A stretch of DNA of 64,000 nucleotides, from positions 2,644,623 to 2,708,622 of the forward strand of contig JAOWBW010000027.1 of the NCBI GenBank assembly GCA_026119855.1, written 5' to 3'. Of this stretch, positions 53,345-63,554 are shown in pieces. Position numbers and translations under genes: made by a program. The notes under the pieces were generated by a model that was not told the origin of the DNA, did no database searches, and saw only the letters and a list, made by a program, of their open reading frames with translations. This DNA comes from Campanula takesimana (lineage: Eukaryota > Streptophyta > Magnoliopsida > Asterales > Campanulaceae). Positions within the stretch are counted from its first letter, which is position 1; each line of letters starts with the position of its first letter.

Positions 53345-54128
53345 GGGATGGCAATTTGACCGAACCCGATCCGTTTCGAAGGCGTTTCGATCCGAAAATT
53401 TAGGGTTCAATTTGCAATTTTATGATCCGTTCGGATTTCGGGTCGGATTCGGTCAGTGCCTCTGATCCGATCCGATCCGATCCGACCCGAAATACATGTA
53501 TACATAAAAAATTTCTAACTACCCCTCCTACTTTTAACATTTACACTACACCCCTACCTATACATACTAATATTAGGGTTACAGATCAAAAAACACGCCG
53601 CACAAAATGTCGTTATCTTTCTCTCCTCTCCGCTTTTCTCACCGTTCGTTCAGCATCGTCGCCATCTCCGATCTCTGGTGCCGCCGCCGTCGCCCTCTCC
53701 AGTGCCGCCGCCGTCGCCATATCCAGTGCCGTCTCCATCTCCAGTGCCGCCGCCGTCTCCATCTCTAGTGCCGCCGCCGTCGCCATCTCCAGTGCCGCCG
53801 CCGTCGCCCCTGCAGCATCATCTCAACCGCCTACTCCCTTCCAAGGTAAAAGGCTTAACTCTAATTCTCGGCTTTAACTCTATTTTCTCCAAACATTTAG
53901 GGCTTCAATTCAATTTCAATTTAGGGTTAAAGTTTACATCACTTTGAGATTTGGTTGTCTTTGATTCTGGAAAAATCAAATCTGGTACATATTTTTTTTT
54001 TCCTCACAATGATCGGGGTTCGGATCGGGGCTCGGATTGGGGATGTTCGGATCGGATCGGGTTCGGTTAGGGGTTTCTGAGATTCGGATCGGTCCTGATC
54101 CGACTCGAACCCGATCCGTTGCCATCCC
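53345..54128. mobile_element. Nested gggatggcaa-ended element (784 bp)
   Basis: Ends gggatggcaa and ttgccatccc, with subterminal gatccgatccgatccgat and gaacccgatccg words inverted at the other end. hAT-type ends of this sort (gggatggcaa with cgggttcgg repeats) are common in plants; the target duplicate is unclear. The interior has a (ccgccgtcgcc)n tract at 53680-53810 with a 151-codon frame of low complexity, which I do not call a gene. Confidence 0.75.
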
Positions 54129-54254
54129 TATTTATTAACACACTCACTGGACATTCGTAGCACAGAAACTGGTCATCCTAAACATTTGTTTTTTTATATA
54201 AAAGTTAACACACTCACTGGACATTCGTAGCACAGAAACTGATCATCCTAAACA

Positions 54255-54364
54255 TTTTTTTTTTATAAAAGTTCTCCACTTGCTTCATGTAGGAGTCGAA
54301 CCTGAGACCTCTCCCTAAGGGAGGATTCTATGCACACACCTGGCTACCGTTAGGCCAAGAGGCC
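54255..54364 (-). mobile_element. tRNA-derived SINE (minus strand)
   Basis: On the minus strand it starts ggcctcttggcctaacggta, with box A-like tggcctaacgg (54347-54358) and box B ggttcgactcc (54292-54302), the RNA polymerase III promoter of tRNA-related SINEs. It runs through gcaagtggagaac to an A-rich tail (tataaaaaaaa). Length about 110 bases. Confidence 0.75.
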
Positions 54365-54917
54365 TTTTGGTAAATCCTAAACATTGTTACTGGCTATCTA
54401 TTAGCACTTCTGCTACTCTAAAAAAACATTCAGAAAAAACCTTCTGTCTATTTCAATGGTTCTGGCTATCAATCTCATATTCAGAAGACTTTATATTGAT
54501 ATCCAGAAACCTTTATATTGATATCCAGAAACCTTTATATTGATATCCAGAACCCTTCTGGCTATCACTTTCAAAGGTTCTGGCTATCAATCTCATATAC
54601 AGAAACTTTATATTAATATCCAGAACCGTTTGAGAAGTTCTGACTATTTACAAAAATGACAGTTTCTGGATATCAATCTCATATCCAGAAAGCACTATAC
54701 CGATATCCAGAATCGTTGAGAAGTTCCAACTATTTACAAAAATGCCACCGCGCGTTTTTTAAAAACACGTTTTTTTCCTAAGCGTTTCGTAAAACGCGTT
54801 TTACGCAATATTTTGGCTTAATTAAAGTCGGATTTGGAAAAAAAATATCCAATCAAAGTTAAATTTGGTTTTTTTTTTTTTTTTTTTTAAATAAACTTCA
54901 ATATTGCTCTCCAAATC

Positions 54918-56180
54918 GAGTAAACTACTTTTCTGCCCCTCGTACTATGGCCCCAACATCAATTTGACACTCGTACTATTGAAACAACAAATGTATGATG
55001 CGTACTATAGTTTTATTAGCAAAATTAACCTATTTACTATTCAGTCGTTAACTTTTTTTAACACACGTTATTTTTTTAACGAGCATTAATTTATAACTAA
55101 CTTTTGTTATCTCCATCATCTTCCCAAACCCAACATCCACCCCACCCTTTCCCAGCCCAACACCGCCACCACCGCCCCCATCACCACCGCCACCACCGCC
55201 CCCATCACCATCACCACCGCCACAAGATGGGATCCCCTGCACAACAGCTGCCGCCGGGACATGAAACTCACCCAAACTGGTTCCAATGCCTGTCTTCACC
55301 ATAGTAAACCCCTCTAGAGTCCTAGGCGACAACAACAGGACAGGAATAAACCAAAAATTCCGGCCAAATGGCCAGAATTCGAACCAAATTCAGCAAAAAA
55401 TCAAAACCAAATCGCATATGTAAAAATCGAATTCCGACTTCGTTAACCGTTGGATCGTCGTGAAGCTTCTGGTCTTTGGTCGCATCCCCTAGGCGCACAT
55501 GATGACCGTTGGGATCTTCCAAATAATTGCCGGAGAGGGATAAATAGCCGGCGGCGAAAACTGGCGAAAATCTCCAAAAATTCGCTATATTAAAAATCAA
55601 ATTACCGCTTCATTAACCGTTGGATCGTCGTCAAATTTCTGGGGTATGTTCGCATCACTCAGGCGCTCATATTGACCGTTGGGATCACCAAAATAATAAT
55701 CGGTGCCGGAGATATGGCCGACGGCGCAAATCCGGCGAAAAAACTCAAAAATCGCCCCCAAGTCCCTTATTTATCCATCGTTTGTCTGTCTATCTGGGTT
55801 GGAGCTGCCATTTTTTTATGTTTCTTCCCAAATCTGAAAACCCCAAAATTTGGATTTTGGGTCTTCTTACAGTTTTGTTGTTGCTGTATTTGTTGTGTTG
55901 GGTGAATGGCGAATTGAAAATGATGGAGTTGGTTCGGTAGAGTGGTGACTGGTATTGATGGTTTGTGAAGATGATGGAGATAACAAAAGTTAGTTTTGTT
56001 AACATAAATTAATGCTCGTTAAAAAAATAACGTGTGTTAAAAAAAGTTAACGACTGGATAGTAAATTGGTTAATTTTGCTAATAAAACTATAGTACGCAT
56101 CATACATTTGTTGTTTCAATAGTACGAGTGTCAAATTGATGTTGGGGCCATAGTACGAGGGGCAGAAAAGGAGTTTACTC
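54918..56180. mobile_element. Long-TIR MULE-type element (1,263 bp) in the promoter of copy 4
   Basis: Ends gagtaaact...agtttactc, arms of about 210 bases (54918-55130 and 55960-56180) nearly identical, and a 10-bp target duplicate tctccaaatc (54908-54917 and 56181-56190). Copy 5 shows the empty site at about 59290 (gctctccaaattctatttag). No transposase. The interior includes a ccaccgccaccaccgcc tract (55160-55220) and repeated phrases cattaaccgttggatcgtcg (55440 and 55612), a local duplication of possible captured sequence. Confidence 0.9.
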
Positions 56181-56234
56181 TCTCCAAATCTATTTAGTAC
56201 GTATGATTTCTATAACCATTGTGAATGACTCTTG

Positions 56235-56394
56235 TAGTGAGTATTACTCTTTTATTCAAATACTCTCGCCTAAGCACGTCTTAGGGTTAGGGTTAGTTGC
56301 ATATATAAATTAAAAATAGAGTATCATACATTTATTTTCATTATTTCAAAGCAATCCAATTTATTTTTTCTTTCTTACAATTTTGAAATCAAAT
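56235..56394 (+). promoter_or_regulatory. Promoter and leader of family copy 4
   Basis: Has gtgagtattactcttttatt, cctaagcacgtcttagggtt followed by agggttag, then gcatatataaat (TATA) about 85 bases before the ATG. Same order as at 41885-42048. Confidence 0.65.
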
Positions 56395-56715
56395 ATGGAA
56401 GAAACGAATTGGGAAATACGTCCTCAACCGGTAGAAAGCAATCAAACAGTTAAGGATCGGATTGGTACAATAATTTTATACTTTTTCTATGTTCTTTTCC
56501 TTATACTTATAATTTATTTGATAATATTGATGCCTTTGCATGAGAAAGAAGTGCGTTCAATAGGTTTTTGGGTAATTTATTGGCTATACGCCTTTTCAGT
56601 TTTGGCTACGCTAATCTCGTTTGGAACTTATGTGTACGTTTCTTCAAACGAAGTAACATGGAAAAATTTGGGTGAGAGAGAAGAGCTTATGAGGCCTCAT
56701 GGGTTTGCTTGTTAG
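56395..56715 (+). CDS. Two-helix membrane protein family, copy 4 (intact, 106 aa)
   Basis: An open frame from the conserved ATG: MEETNWEIRPQPVESNQTV, helix 1 at about residues 24-46, loop PLHEKEV at 47-53, helix 2 at about 56-80, then SSNEVTWKNLGEREELMRPH and the end GFAC. Compared with copy 2 the N-terminal 19 residues, the PLHEKEV loop and the tail pattern are kept, while the helices have diverged but stay hydrophobic and the frame stays open. That pattern suggests selection for a membrane topology. An upstream TTG at 56383 in the same frame is not the start. Function unknown. Confidence 0.7.
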   Translation: MEETNWEIRPQPVESNQTVKDRIGTIILYFFYVLFLILIIYLIILMPLHEKEVRSIGFWVIYWLYAFSVLATLISFGTYVYVSSNEVTWKNLGEREELMRPHGFAC

Positions 56716-57890
56716 TCTACTTCTTATTGAGGTTAGGTGCAGTATAAAGTTATGGCAGTCGGATTTCGGTTTGTTGGATTAATTCATTAGAGATAAGATC
56801 GTGTTTTGGACCCCTCACGCACATCAACGGGGCTGTACACTTGTGGAAGATCGGATCTGAATCATTATTGCATCGACTGACACCAAATTTTGTGCTAAAT
56901 TTTACTTTGTTTAGTGTACTTATTATTTACCAATTCACCCATGTAATTTTTTTTTTATTATTATTTTCATATGCAGTGAAGTTCCGTTCCGTTCCATTGG
57001 GTTTCTATATGTAGTTTTCTGTTTTTCCTTTATTCTTTTGAAAAATTAGCCGCATTTCAAGATTGATACGGTGATACCCCTCCGTCTCGTATTTATATTG
57101 TTAAGAAAATATGTTGGAAAAGTAAGTATGGTAAGTGGGTAAGAGAGAAAATAAGTTAGTGTATTAGTTGTTATGATGGATACAAAAGAGAAAAGTGAAT
57201 ATTTTGGTTAAGTAGCAATAAATATAGGACGCCCAAAATAAAAATAAAAATAAGTAGCCATAAGTATGAGAAGATTGTCTAGTTCAGTGGAAATTTTAAA
57301 AAAATTCATACATATTTCTTGACAATTTACATTTTAATGCTTTTGTACACCGCTGAAAAAATATTTTAAAATATTCTTATTCCTCCCCCGTGTATTACAG
57401 TATGTAATAAGCAAAACTTTTTTACAAGGCATGGTGGTATTGTTGTAAATAATCGAAACTTGTAAAAATTTTGCATGCTCTTTTTTGGCACTGTATGAGG
57501 CATTTTTTAATATTATAGGAGACACTTTTTAACTCTAGAGAAGACACTTGTTTTGGAACTTATAAAAACTCATATGGCACTTGTTGACAATGTAAGAGGC
57601 ATGTTTCAATACTACAAGAGAAGCTTTGTAACACTAGGAAAGACAATTTTTAACACTACAACCGACAGTCTTAACACTAACGCTAAAAGTGCTTGTTTGA
57701 ATGTTTACAAGTGCTGGTTGAATGTTTTATAAGTGATATATTAAAACAGTCACTTTTTTAACATTAGAAGAGACACATGATCATATTAGAGGAGGCAATT
57801 AGGAAAAACTCGTTTTCCACCTTTTAGTGAACATCTCGGGATTAAAAAAACTCATTTGTCTTATTTCAAATGGGACAAAAGAAGTATTAT
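56716..57890. other. 3' flank of copy 4 with MITE remnants
   Basis: Paralogous to 46271-46620 as far as about 57065. A Stowaway-like stretch (acccctccgtctcgta to ataggacgcccaaaat) follows at about 57075-57235. Then 57400-57830 has diffuse agacac-ttttta repeats like those at 34260-34740. No gene is seen. Confidence 0.5.
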
Positions 57891-59181
57891 AATTATAATT
57901 AGATTGTTATTAGATATAGTAGATCTCTTAGAATCCTATTAGAATTAGGACTCATATGTTTTGAGAATAAATATCCGTCTTCAGTTTTGTAAATTTTGAG
58001 ACGAAATAATACATACTCTCTTCGTCCCAAAACAAACTTTTCACAGAATGTTAATAATGAGAATTTAAAAAAAGTAGGTGGTGTGAAGTGGAAAGAGAGA
58101 GAAAGTGGGGTAGGTATAATAAGTGGATAGTTGTTGCGAGTGGGAGGAGAGAGAAAGTGGAAGAAATCTTTTCCCTTTTGGGTAAGTGGGAGTTCTCAAT
58201 GGGACGCCCGAAATGGCAAAATGGAAAGTTTGTTATGGGATAGAGGGAGTAATTATTTTTTGGTTCTCCATATTTTATCATGGTATTAGAGTTTTATGAT
58301 CCATAATGTCTCTATACTTTGAAAAAATATTATCATGATCATCATGACCGAGTCAGGCGGGCCGATTGAACAACCGGCCAAGCATATTCCTTCTCAAATA
58401 TTCACGCCACCACCGTTGTGATGGTCCGGCCACCATACACCATATTAAATTCACTTCCGCTGAAAAATTACCATAGATGCTTTTTCGCGGCACGAGATGT
58501 TTATGACAAACGCGTTGATGGCATACCACCACTTATCCGGCCTTTAATGTCTCTTTGTGGTACAAGTAGGCAAGAAAAACATGTTGATGGTGCCGTTCAC
58601 TTTGAAAGCGGTAATTGATTGTCGTTCACTATAAAACGAAGATTGAAGAAAAAGAAGAACATATCGGTGTTGCAAGTAGAGCAACATGTCGAAGAAAGAA
58701 AGAAATTGGCTTTGCCAAAGTGCGACTTATCAAAAGAAGATGCATATCCCTGCGTTATCAACATGCAACAACCAGCAGTGGCAAGCTGTGCGGCCAGATG
58801 TATGGGCTGATGTTGTCACACTTGCCTCAATAACTGCTGGCACAACAACTTATTATGTTATTGAAGAAATAACAATTTTATATTTGTCTTTTACAATTTT
58901 AGTTATTTATGTATTTTTGCAAGTTGAAAATCTACGATGTTTCAACTTGAGGGGGTGTATCTCCATATCAAATAAACAATATTTACTTACTAGTCAACTT
59001 AGAATAGTTACTTAAGTTAAGAGGATTTATAATCAAAATTAGATTGTTGTTAAAATTAGTAGATCTCTTAGAATCCTATTAGAATTAAGACTCATATATT
59101 TTGGGTATAAATATGAGTCTTTAGTTTTGTAAACTTACAAAATAATACATAACATATTTCTTGAGTCTCCATAGTTTATCA
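57885..59181 (+). mobile_element. Small degenerate copia-like LTR element
   Basis: 5' LTR remnant about 57885-58280 (split by a MITE), PBS-like tggtattagagt at 58281-58292, purine tract acttgagggggtg, and 3' LTR 58956-59181 (tgtatctcc...tttatca, 226 bp). LTRs share tagatctcttagaatcctat and tatgagtctt / gttttgtaa words. The interior is about 660 bases, with short gag-like frames (58418-58810) such as KLALPKCDLSKEDAYPCVIN, all broken. No pol. Probably non-autonomous. Confidence 0.65.
58016..58249. mobile_element. Stowaway-like MITE in the 5' LTR
   Basis: Terminal ctctcttcgtcccaaaacaaac and gtttgttatgggatagagggag with TA duplicates (58014-58015 and 58250-58251). The other LTR (59130-59165) lacks it. 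Confidence 0.85.
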
Positions 59182-59194
59182 AAAATACATTTGA

Positions 59195-59213
59195 GGGGGG
59201 GGGGGGGGGGGGG
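59195..59213 (+). repeat. G19 homopolymer
   Basis: An uninterrupted run of 19 G followed by aggttaaaag. The paralogous flanks at 40655 and 63098 have only short mixed G runs at this place, so length is unstable or a sequencing artefact. G-quadruplex potential. Confidence 0.9.
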
Positions 59214-59344
59214 AGGTTAAAAGTATTACAATCTGATATACACCCTCCCACATGTTAAATTTCGTGTTTAAAAAAAAAAAAAAAAAATCAATATTGCTCT
59301 CCAAATTCTATTTAGTATGTATGATTTCTGGTAGTATTGTGACT

Positions 59345-59535
59345 GATACTCTTTTGTTCTAATACTCACACGTACGCACGTACATATTAGGGTTAGGGTT
59401 AGGGTTAGGTTAAGGTTAAGGTTAAGGTTAAGGTTAGTTGTATATACAAATATAGAGTATATACATACATCTATTTTCATTATTTCAATTAGCAATCCTA
59501 TTATTTTTTTCTTTTTCTTGCAATTTTGAAATCAA
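59345..59535 (+). promoter_or_regulatory. Promoter of family copy 5 with expanded telomere-like array
   Basis: ttagggttagggttagggtta followed by four ggttaa(g) units occupies 59387-59436, where other copies have only two or three units. A gtatatacaaat TATA-like word follows, then the shared leader ending caattttgaaatcaa. Confidence 0.65.
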
Positions 59536-59781
59536 ATGGAAGAAACGAACTGGGAAATACATCCTCAACCGGATGAAAGCAATCAAACAGATTTCGATCT
59601 GTTTGGTAAATTATTATTTTACTTTGCATATGGTCTTTCCTCTCTAGCTTTCACTTATTATTTAATATTGTTGCTTTTGCATGAGAAGAAAGAAGTGCAT
59701 TCGGTAGCTTTCTGGGTAGCTAATTGTCTATTCGCACTTTTAATATCGGCTATCATGATCGCGTTTGGGATTTTTATGTAG
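59536..59781 (+). CDS. Two-helix membrane protein family, copy 5 (81 aa, tail lost)
   Basis: Starts MEETNWEIHPQPDESNQTDF, helix 1 at about residues 24-48, loop LHEKKEVHSV at 49-58, helix 2 at about 58-80. The frame ends in TAG where copies 2 and 4 continue into the basic tail; just after it the DNA still reads ITWRNMDM in the same frame region, so the tail was lost by a recent stop. It may still give a membrane protein lacking the FAC end. Function unknown. Confidence 0.6.
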   Translation: MEETNWEIHPQPDESNQTDFDLFGKLLFYFAYGLSSLAFTYYLILLLLHEKKEVHSVAFWVANCLFALLISAIMIAFGIFM

Positions 59782-59829
59782 GATAGTTTAAACCATATAA
59801 CATGGAGAAATATGGATATGCATTATGGT

Positions 59830-60903
59830 ATTGGTACGATATACATATGGATCCAAAACGCTGATGCAAATTTTACCATGTACTCACTCCGTCCCAAAAC
59901 AACTTGCACCATTTTGACTAAAATAGTCACTTAAGTGTAATTTGATCAAGACTTTATAAACAATTGATGATCCTAATAAAAAAATTAAAATTTGTTATTA
60001 ACTCACAATCAGGTGGTATATAAATATGGTTAAGAGGTTTCGGGTTGTAAAATAAATCACCTTTGTCTACTCAACATAACTTACACCAGTTACAGAATCA
60101 TGCACCACACGTAGAGAGACAAGGTGTGATCAAGGGGCATATGTACACCCATTGATACCGATAAAATAAAAAGATTGTCTAGTTTTGCGCAATATTGTTA
60201 AGTTTTTCATACTTTTTCCCTTCCCAATTGATATTTTAATTTTTTTGTACAAAAAATTCTGAATCCGCCACATACTGCTATGTGAATGAATATGATTATG
60301 AATATCCGTGGGCTATATGCAAGTAATTGTTGGCTAAGGGACTAAGGGGGATTAAATAATTATGCTAGTACTGTCAGACTAAAGTTCTTACTTTCCTTTT
60401 TGGTTTATCCCAACTTAGTTGCTCTATTACCTAAAATAAACAATGGGACTCATTTGTCATTCTCACAACAAAAACTTTCTACCCACTTTCTCTCTTTCCT
60501 ACTTTCTCTTACTTTACTTTTCATACTCACAACATTTACTTTTTCTCAATCGCCATGTAAAGTTTGGGACGGAGGGAGTACCTTTTAACAAAGGCATGCA
60601 ACGGAATAGATGAAGAAGTCTGTAGGTAGGCTAACTTCTTACTCCCTCTATCCAAAAAGAAATAAAGATAGTTTCATCATCATATTACTATTTTTTTTTT
60701 CAACATAAATAAATTTTAACCAAATATGAGTGTTAATTTAATAATTCTAGTAAAATTTTAAAAATTGTATTGTTTTCTGTCCCAAATTAAATATCTAAAT
60801 AAATTTCATATTTGCTCTTGATGAAGAGTAAATTTGATCATATTTAAAATTTCATTTTGGGAGGGAGAGATTAACTAATATATCAATTAAGTGATTTATC
60901 ATG

Positions 60904-60945
<42 letters not shown>

Positions 60946-61396
60946 GTAATTTATCAATAACTATTTTTAAAATTTTATTGAGATGATTAGATTAACATTG
61001 ATATTTAATCATAATTTACTTGTGTTAATCATAAAAAGCAAATGAGAGTAAATGAGAGTATCTTTTCCAGTATGAAGGGAGTACATTGAGAATTAAGGGC
61101 TTTAAAATGAATTTAAAAAAAATCAGCTTTTTGATAATTAATCATCTCAATGGAGAGTTTTTGAGTGGGGATTTTTAGAAATCTTAGCCTTTTTTAGCTG
61201 CTCCAAATAGTAACGTCCAAAAATAAACTCTTTTGAAAAATCTCTGTTTTCGAAACAGTGCGCCAGACAAGCCCTGAGCCCTAAGATGATAATCTCATAT
61301 TCAAAATTCAACTGCTTTCATCATGTTATAACACTAATCAATTCCATGACAATCTAATCATAAGTTTTGCACCTTATGGGTGTCTCACAATTCACA
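59830..61396. other. 3' flank of copy 5
   Basis: No gene is seen. It includes Stowaway-like ends near 59886 (ctcactccgtccca) and 60566-60578 (gggacggagggag, element perhaps from 60371), a (ta)n microsatellite at 60906-60942, and stretches paralogous to 51230-51900. Confidence 0.55.
60906..60942. repeat. (TA)n microsatellite
   Basis: About 18 perfect TA units between tgatta and ttaagtaa. Confidence 0.95.
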
Positions 61397-61405
61397 AAGA
61401 TATAA

Positions 61406-62918
61406 GGGTTAATTGCAATTTAGACCCTGAAGTACCATACCACCCTTTCAAGCGAACCCCAATATGTTTTTTTGTCAAATCGAGTCTTGATGATTTAAAA
61501 ATTCGCCAAATAAGGCCTTTTGACGGATTTCGTTAAAAACTCAGTTAAAAAGCATGTGTCAAGCACGTGACTAACGGAATTGGGTAGTTTGAATTGCGAT
61601 TAAGTTTGAAGGGGTTATAAATGACATCTTCAAAAAACAAGGGATTGAAAAAAAAAATATAGTATACACCTTCTTCCTCCTCTGTCACACACACACACTC
61701 TCTCTCTCCTCTCTCTCTCTAACTCACTCAGACAAACCACACACACACACACACACACTTCTCTCTTGACCATCTCCAGCCAATAGAGGGAAGAGGGGAA
61801 GGGCTGGTTTCAATGGAGAAGAAGGGAGCCGCCGGAGCACGTGCCGGAAAACGAAGAAGAAGATGAATTGAGAAATTCTGACAGCAAATCAAGCCATTTT
61901 CCTTCTGGAAATTTCAAAAAGTGAACGAAATTCATAGATCTGTAATATTTTAGGAAGAATCCAACCAGAAAATGGCGAGAAAAGAGATTTAGAGGGCTCG
62001 CCGGAATTTGAAAATTTTGAAGAAATCGCCGGAAAAACGTGAAAACGAGTGAAAGGGAGCAACCAAGACGAAAACCCACCCAAGCAGATCTGGTGGAAAA
62101 CACGAGGTTTATGTTTAAAATCGTGTAAAGAAGCAAGATTCATGGAATAATCTGACTTTAAATAGCAAGAAATCGAAAATCTCAAACTTATCGGAATAAG
62201 GGAAGTCGTCGGAATCTGGAAAAAGAACAGGCCGGAATTTTGAAAGAGATGAACAGGGGAATAGGTCATTTTTTTATTTTTTGGAAAAAGAAAAATGGGA
62301 CACCAAGGGTAAATAAACTCGAATAATTTTATTTATTTTTTTTATTAAAAAAACTTTTGTGCAATTTTATTTTAACCCTTTAAATACACTATCATTTTCA
62401 AGTTAACTAAAAATATATGAACTAATTCATTCATTAAAATTGGTAAAAATAAAATAAAATAAAATTAAATGGAAAAATCGTTAATTAAAAAAAAATACTA
62501 TTTATCCAACTTCTTTAGTTTTTCTTGTTGCACAAAATTGGTGAACTAAAAAAATTATTTATTGAATTTCTTTATTTAGAAAAAAAGTTAATTTTTTGAA
62601 GATAATGAACTTATTTTTCTTTTAAAATTTATTATTTTTGAAAAATATTTTATTTGAGCTTTTTTGTCTAGCTCTCACCTCAGATTTAAAATATGTCATT
62701 CGACCCCTTTAAAGAAATATCAACTTCAAACTACCCAATTCCGTTAGTCACGTGCTTGACACATGCTTTTTAACTAAGCTTCTAACGAAATCCGTCAAAA
62801 AGGCCTTATTTGGCGAATTTTTAAATCATCAAGACCCGACTTGACAAAAAAAAAAAACATATCGGGGTTCGCTTGGAAGGGTGGTATGGTACTTCAGGGT
62901 CTAAATTGCAATTAACCC
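61406..62918. mobile_element. Long-TIR MULE-type element (1,513 bp)
   Basis: Ends gggttaattgcaatttaga and complement, arms about 215 bases (61406-61620 and 62705-62918), 9-bp duplicate aagatataa (61397-61405 and 62919-62927). It shares its terminal sequence with the elements at 29537 and 39066. The interior has ca/ct microsatellites (61684-61765) and a region 61800-62270 with a minus-strand frame of up to 126 codons (Phe/Leu/Ser-rich) and a plus-strand ATGGAGAAGAAGGGAGCC start. A possible captured fragment, unidentified. Confidence 0.88.
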
Positions 62919-62927
62919 AAGATATAA

Positions 62928-63554
62928 AGGTTCAAACAACTGAAGCATATGACCACAGAGATCATTTGAGCCGAATATGTAATGGAATATCAGAAAACAA
63001 TTTCATGATAATTATTTTTACACCTTTAAACAAGAAAATCTACAAAAAAAAAAAAGAAAAAAAAAGTATGTAGTTTGAGCAAAATACATTTAAAAGGGGG
63101 GTAAAAACAATTACAGTCTGATATATACCCTCCCAACATGTAGGAACAAAAACAACTATGATACAATTGCCAGCTTCTGGTGGCACTGACTAGATGGAGC
63201 AAAAAAGAAAAGGGAAGAAAATAAAATCAATGAATTACTTCAAACTGACCAAACAGATACATTTCCAGCACTCCTCACATGCCACAAACATCATAATTCT
63301 AACATTGAAATCCGAGGGCCGCTCTGATTCTTGAACTTTTCTTCGCATTTTAGGGCTTAGCTTTAGAAGAATGAACGAAAGAATGGTCAATTACCGCGCG
63401 ACATCTTCTTGCATTCTCCGTCCCTGCCCCCCTTATACCAAACCAAATGTGAAACCGACACTGAAATTTTCAAATATTTCCTATGATACTTTATGATACA
63501 CCATCGCCAGCAAAACTTTGGAAATGTACAATAATATGTACATGTACAAGTTGA
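62928..63554 (-). other. Array flank and 3' UTR side of the HAC gene
   Basis: 62928-63160 is the end of the tandem-array flank (matches 38935-39060 and 51895-52060). From about 63160 the sequence is no longer repeated and probably holds the 3' UTR of the HAC gene on the minus strand. The poly(A) site is not identifiable. Confidence 0.5.

Larger units (their letters stand above)
53266..54817. mobile_element. MULE-like foldback element (1,552 bp) upstream of copy 4
   Basis: Flanked by the 10-bp duplicate ttaattaaag (53256-53265 and 54818-54827). The paralog at 41800 shows the empty site ctagttaattataatcgg. Ends carry inverted words gtaaaacgcgtttt and ggaaaaa.cgtgtttttaaaa. The interior holds a nested element (53345-54128), a duplicated aacacactcactggacattc block (54136 and 54208), a SINE (about 54257-54364), and repeats of ttctggctatcaatctcata / gatatccagaaacc (54450-54720). 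Confidence 0.8.

Noticed and set aside
53422..53947. Frames of 151 and 89 codons rich in Ala/Val/Ser or Pro/Ser
   Set aside because: They translate a ccgccgtcgcc microsatellite inside a non-autonomous element; low complexity, open in two frames and without motif.
54284..54364. Functional tRNA gene on the minus strand
   Set aside because: Boxes A and B are present, but no cloverleaf with a matching acceptor stem and anticodon arm could be formed, and an A-rich tail follows. A SINE is more likely.
55048..55335. Minus-strand Gly/Asp-rich frame
   Set aside because: Translation of a ccaccgccaccacc tract inside a long-TIR element.
59387..59436. True interstitial telomere
   Set aside because: Only about eight units, half of them ggttaag variants, at the same place as shorter repeats in sister promoters. 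A promoter-box expansion is simpler.
61800..62270. 126-codon minus-strand frame as a host gene
   Set aside because: Lies wholly inside a MULE-type element, overlaps another frame of similar length, and shows no domain. At most a captured fragment.
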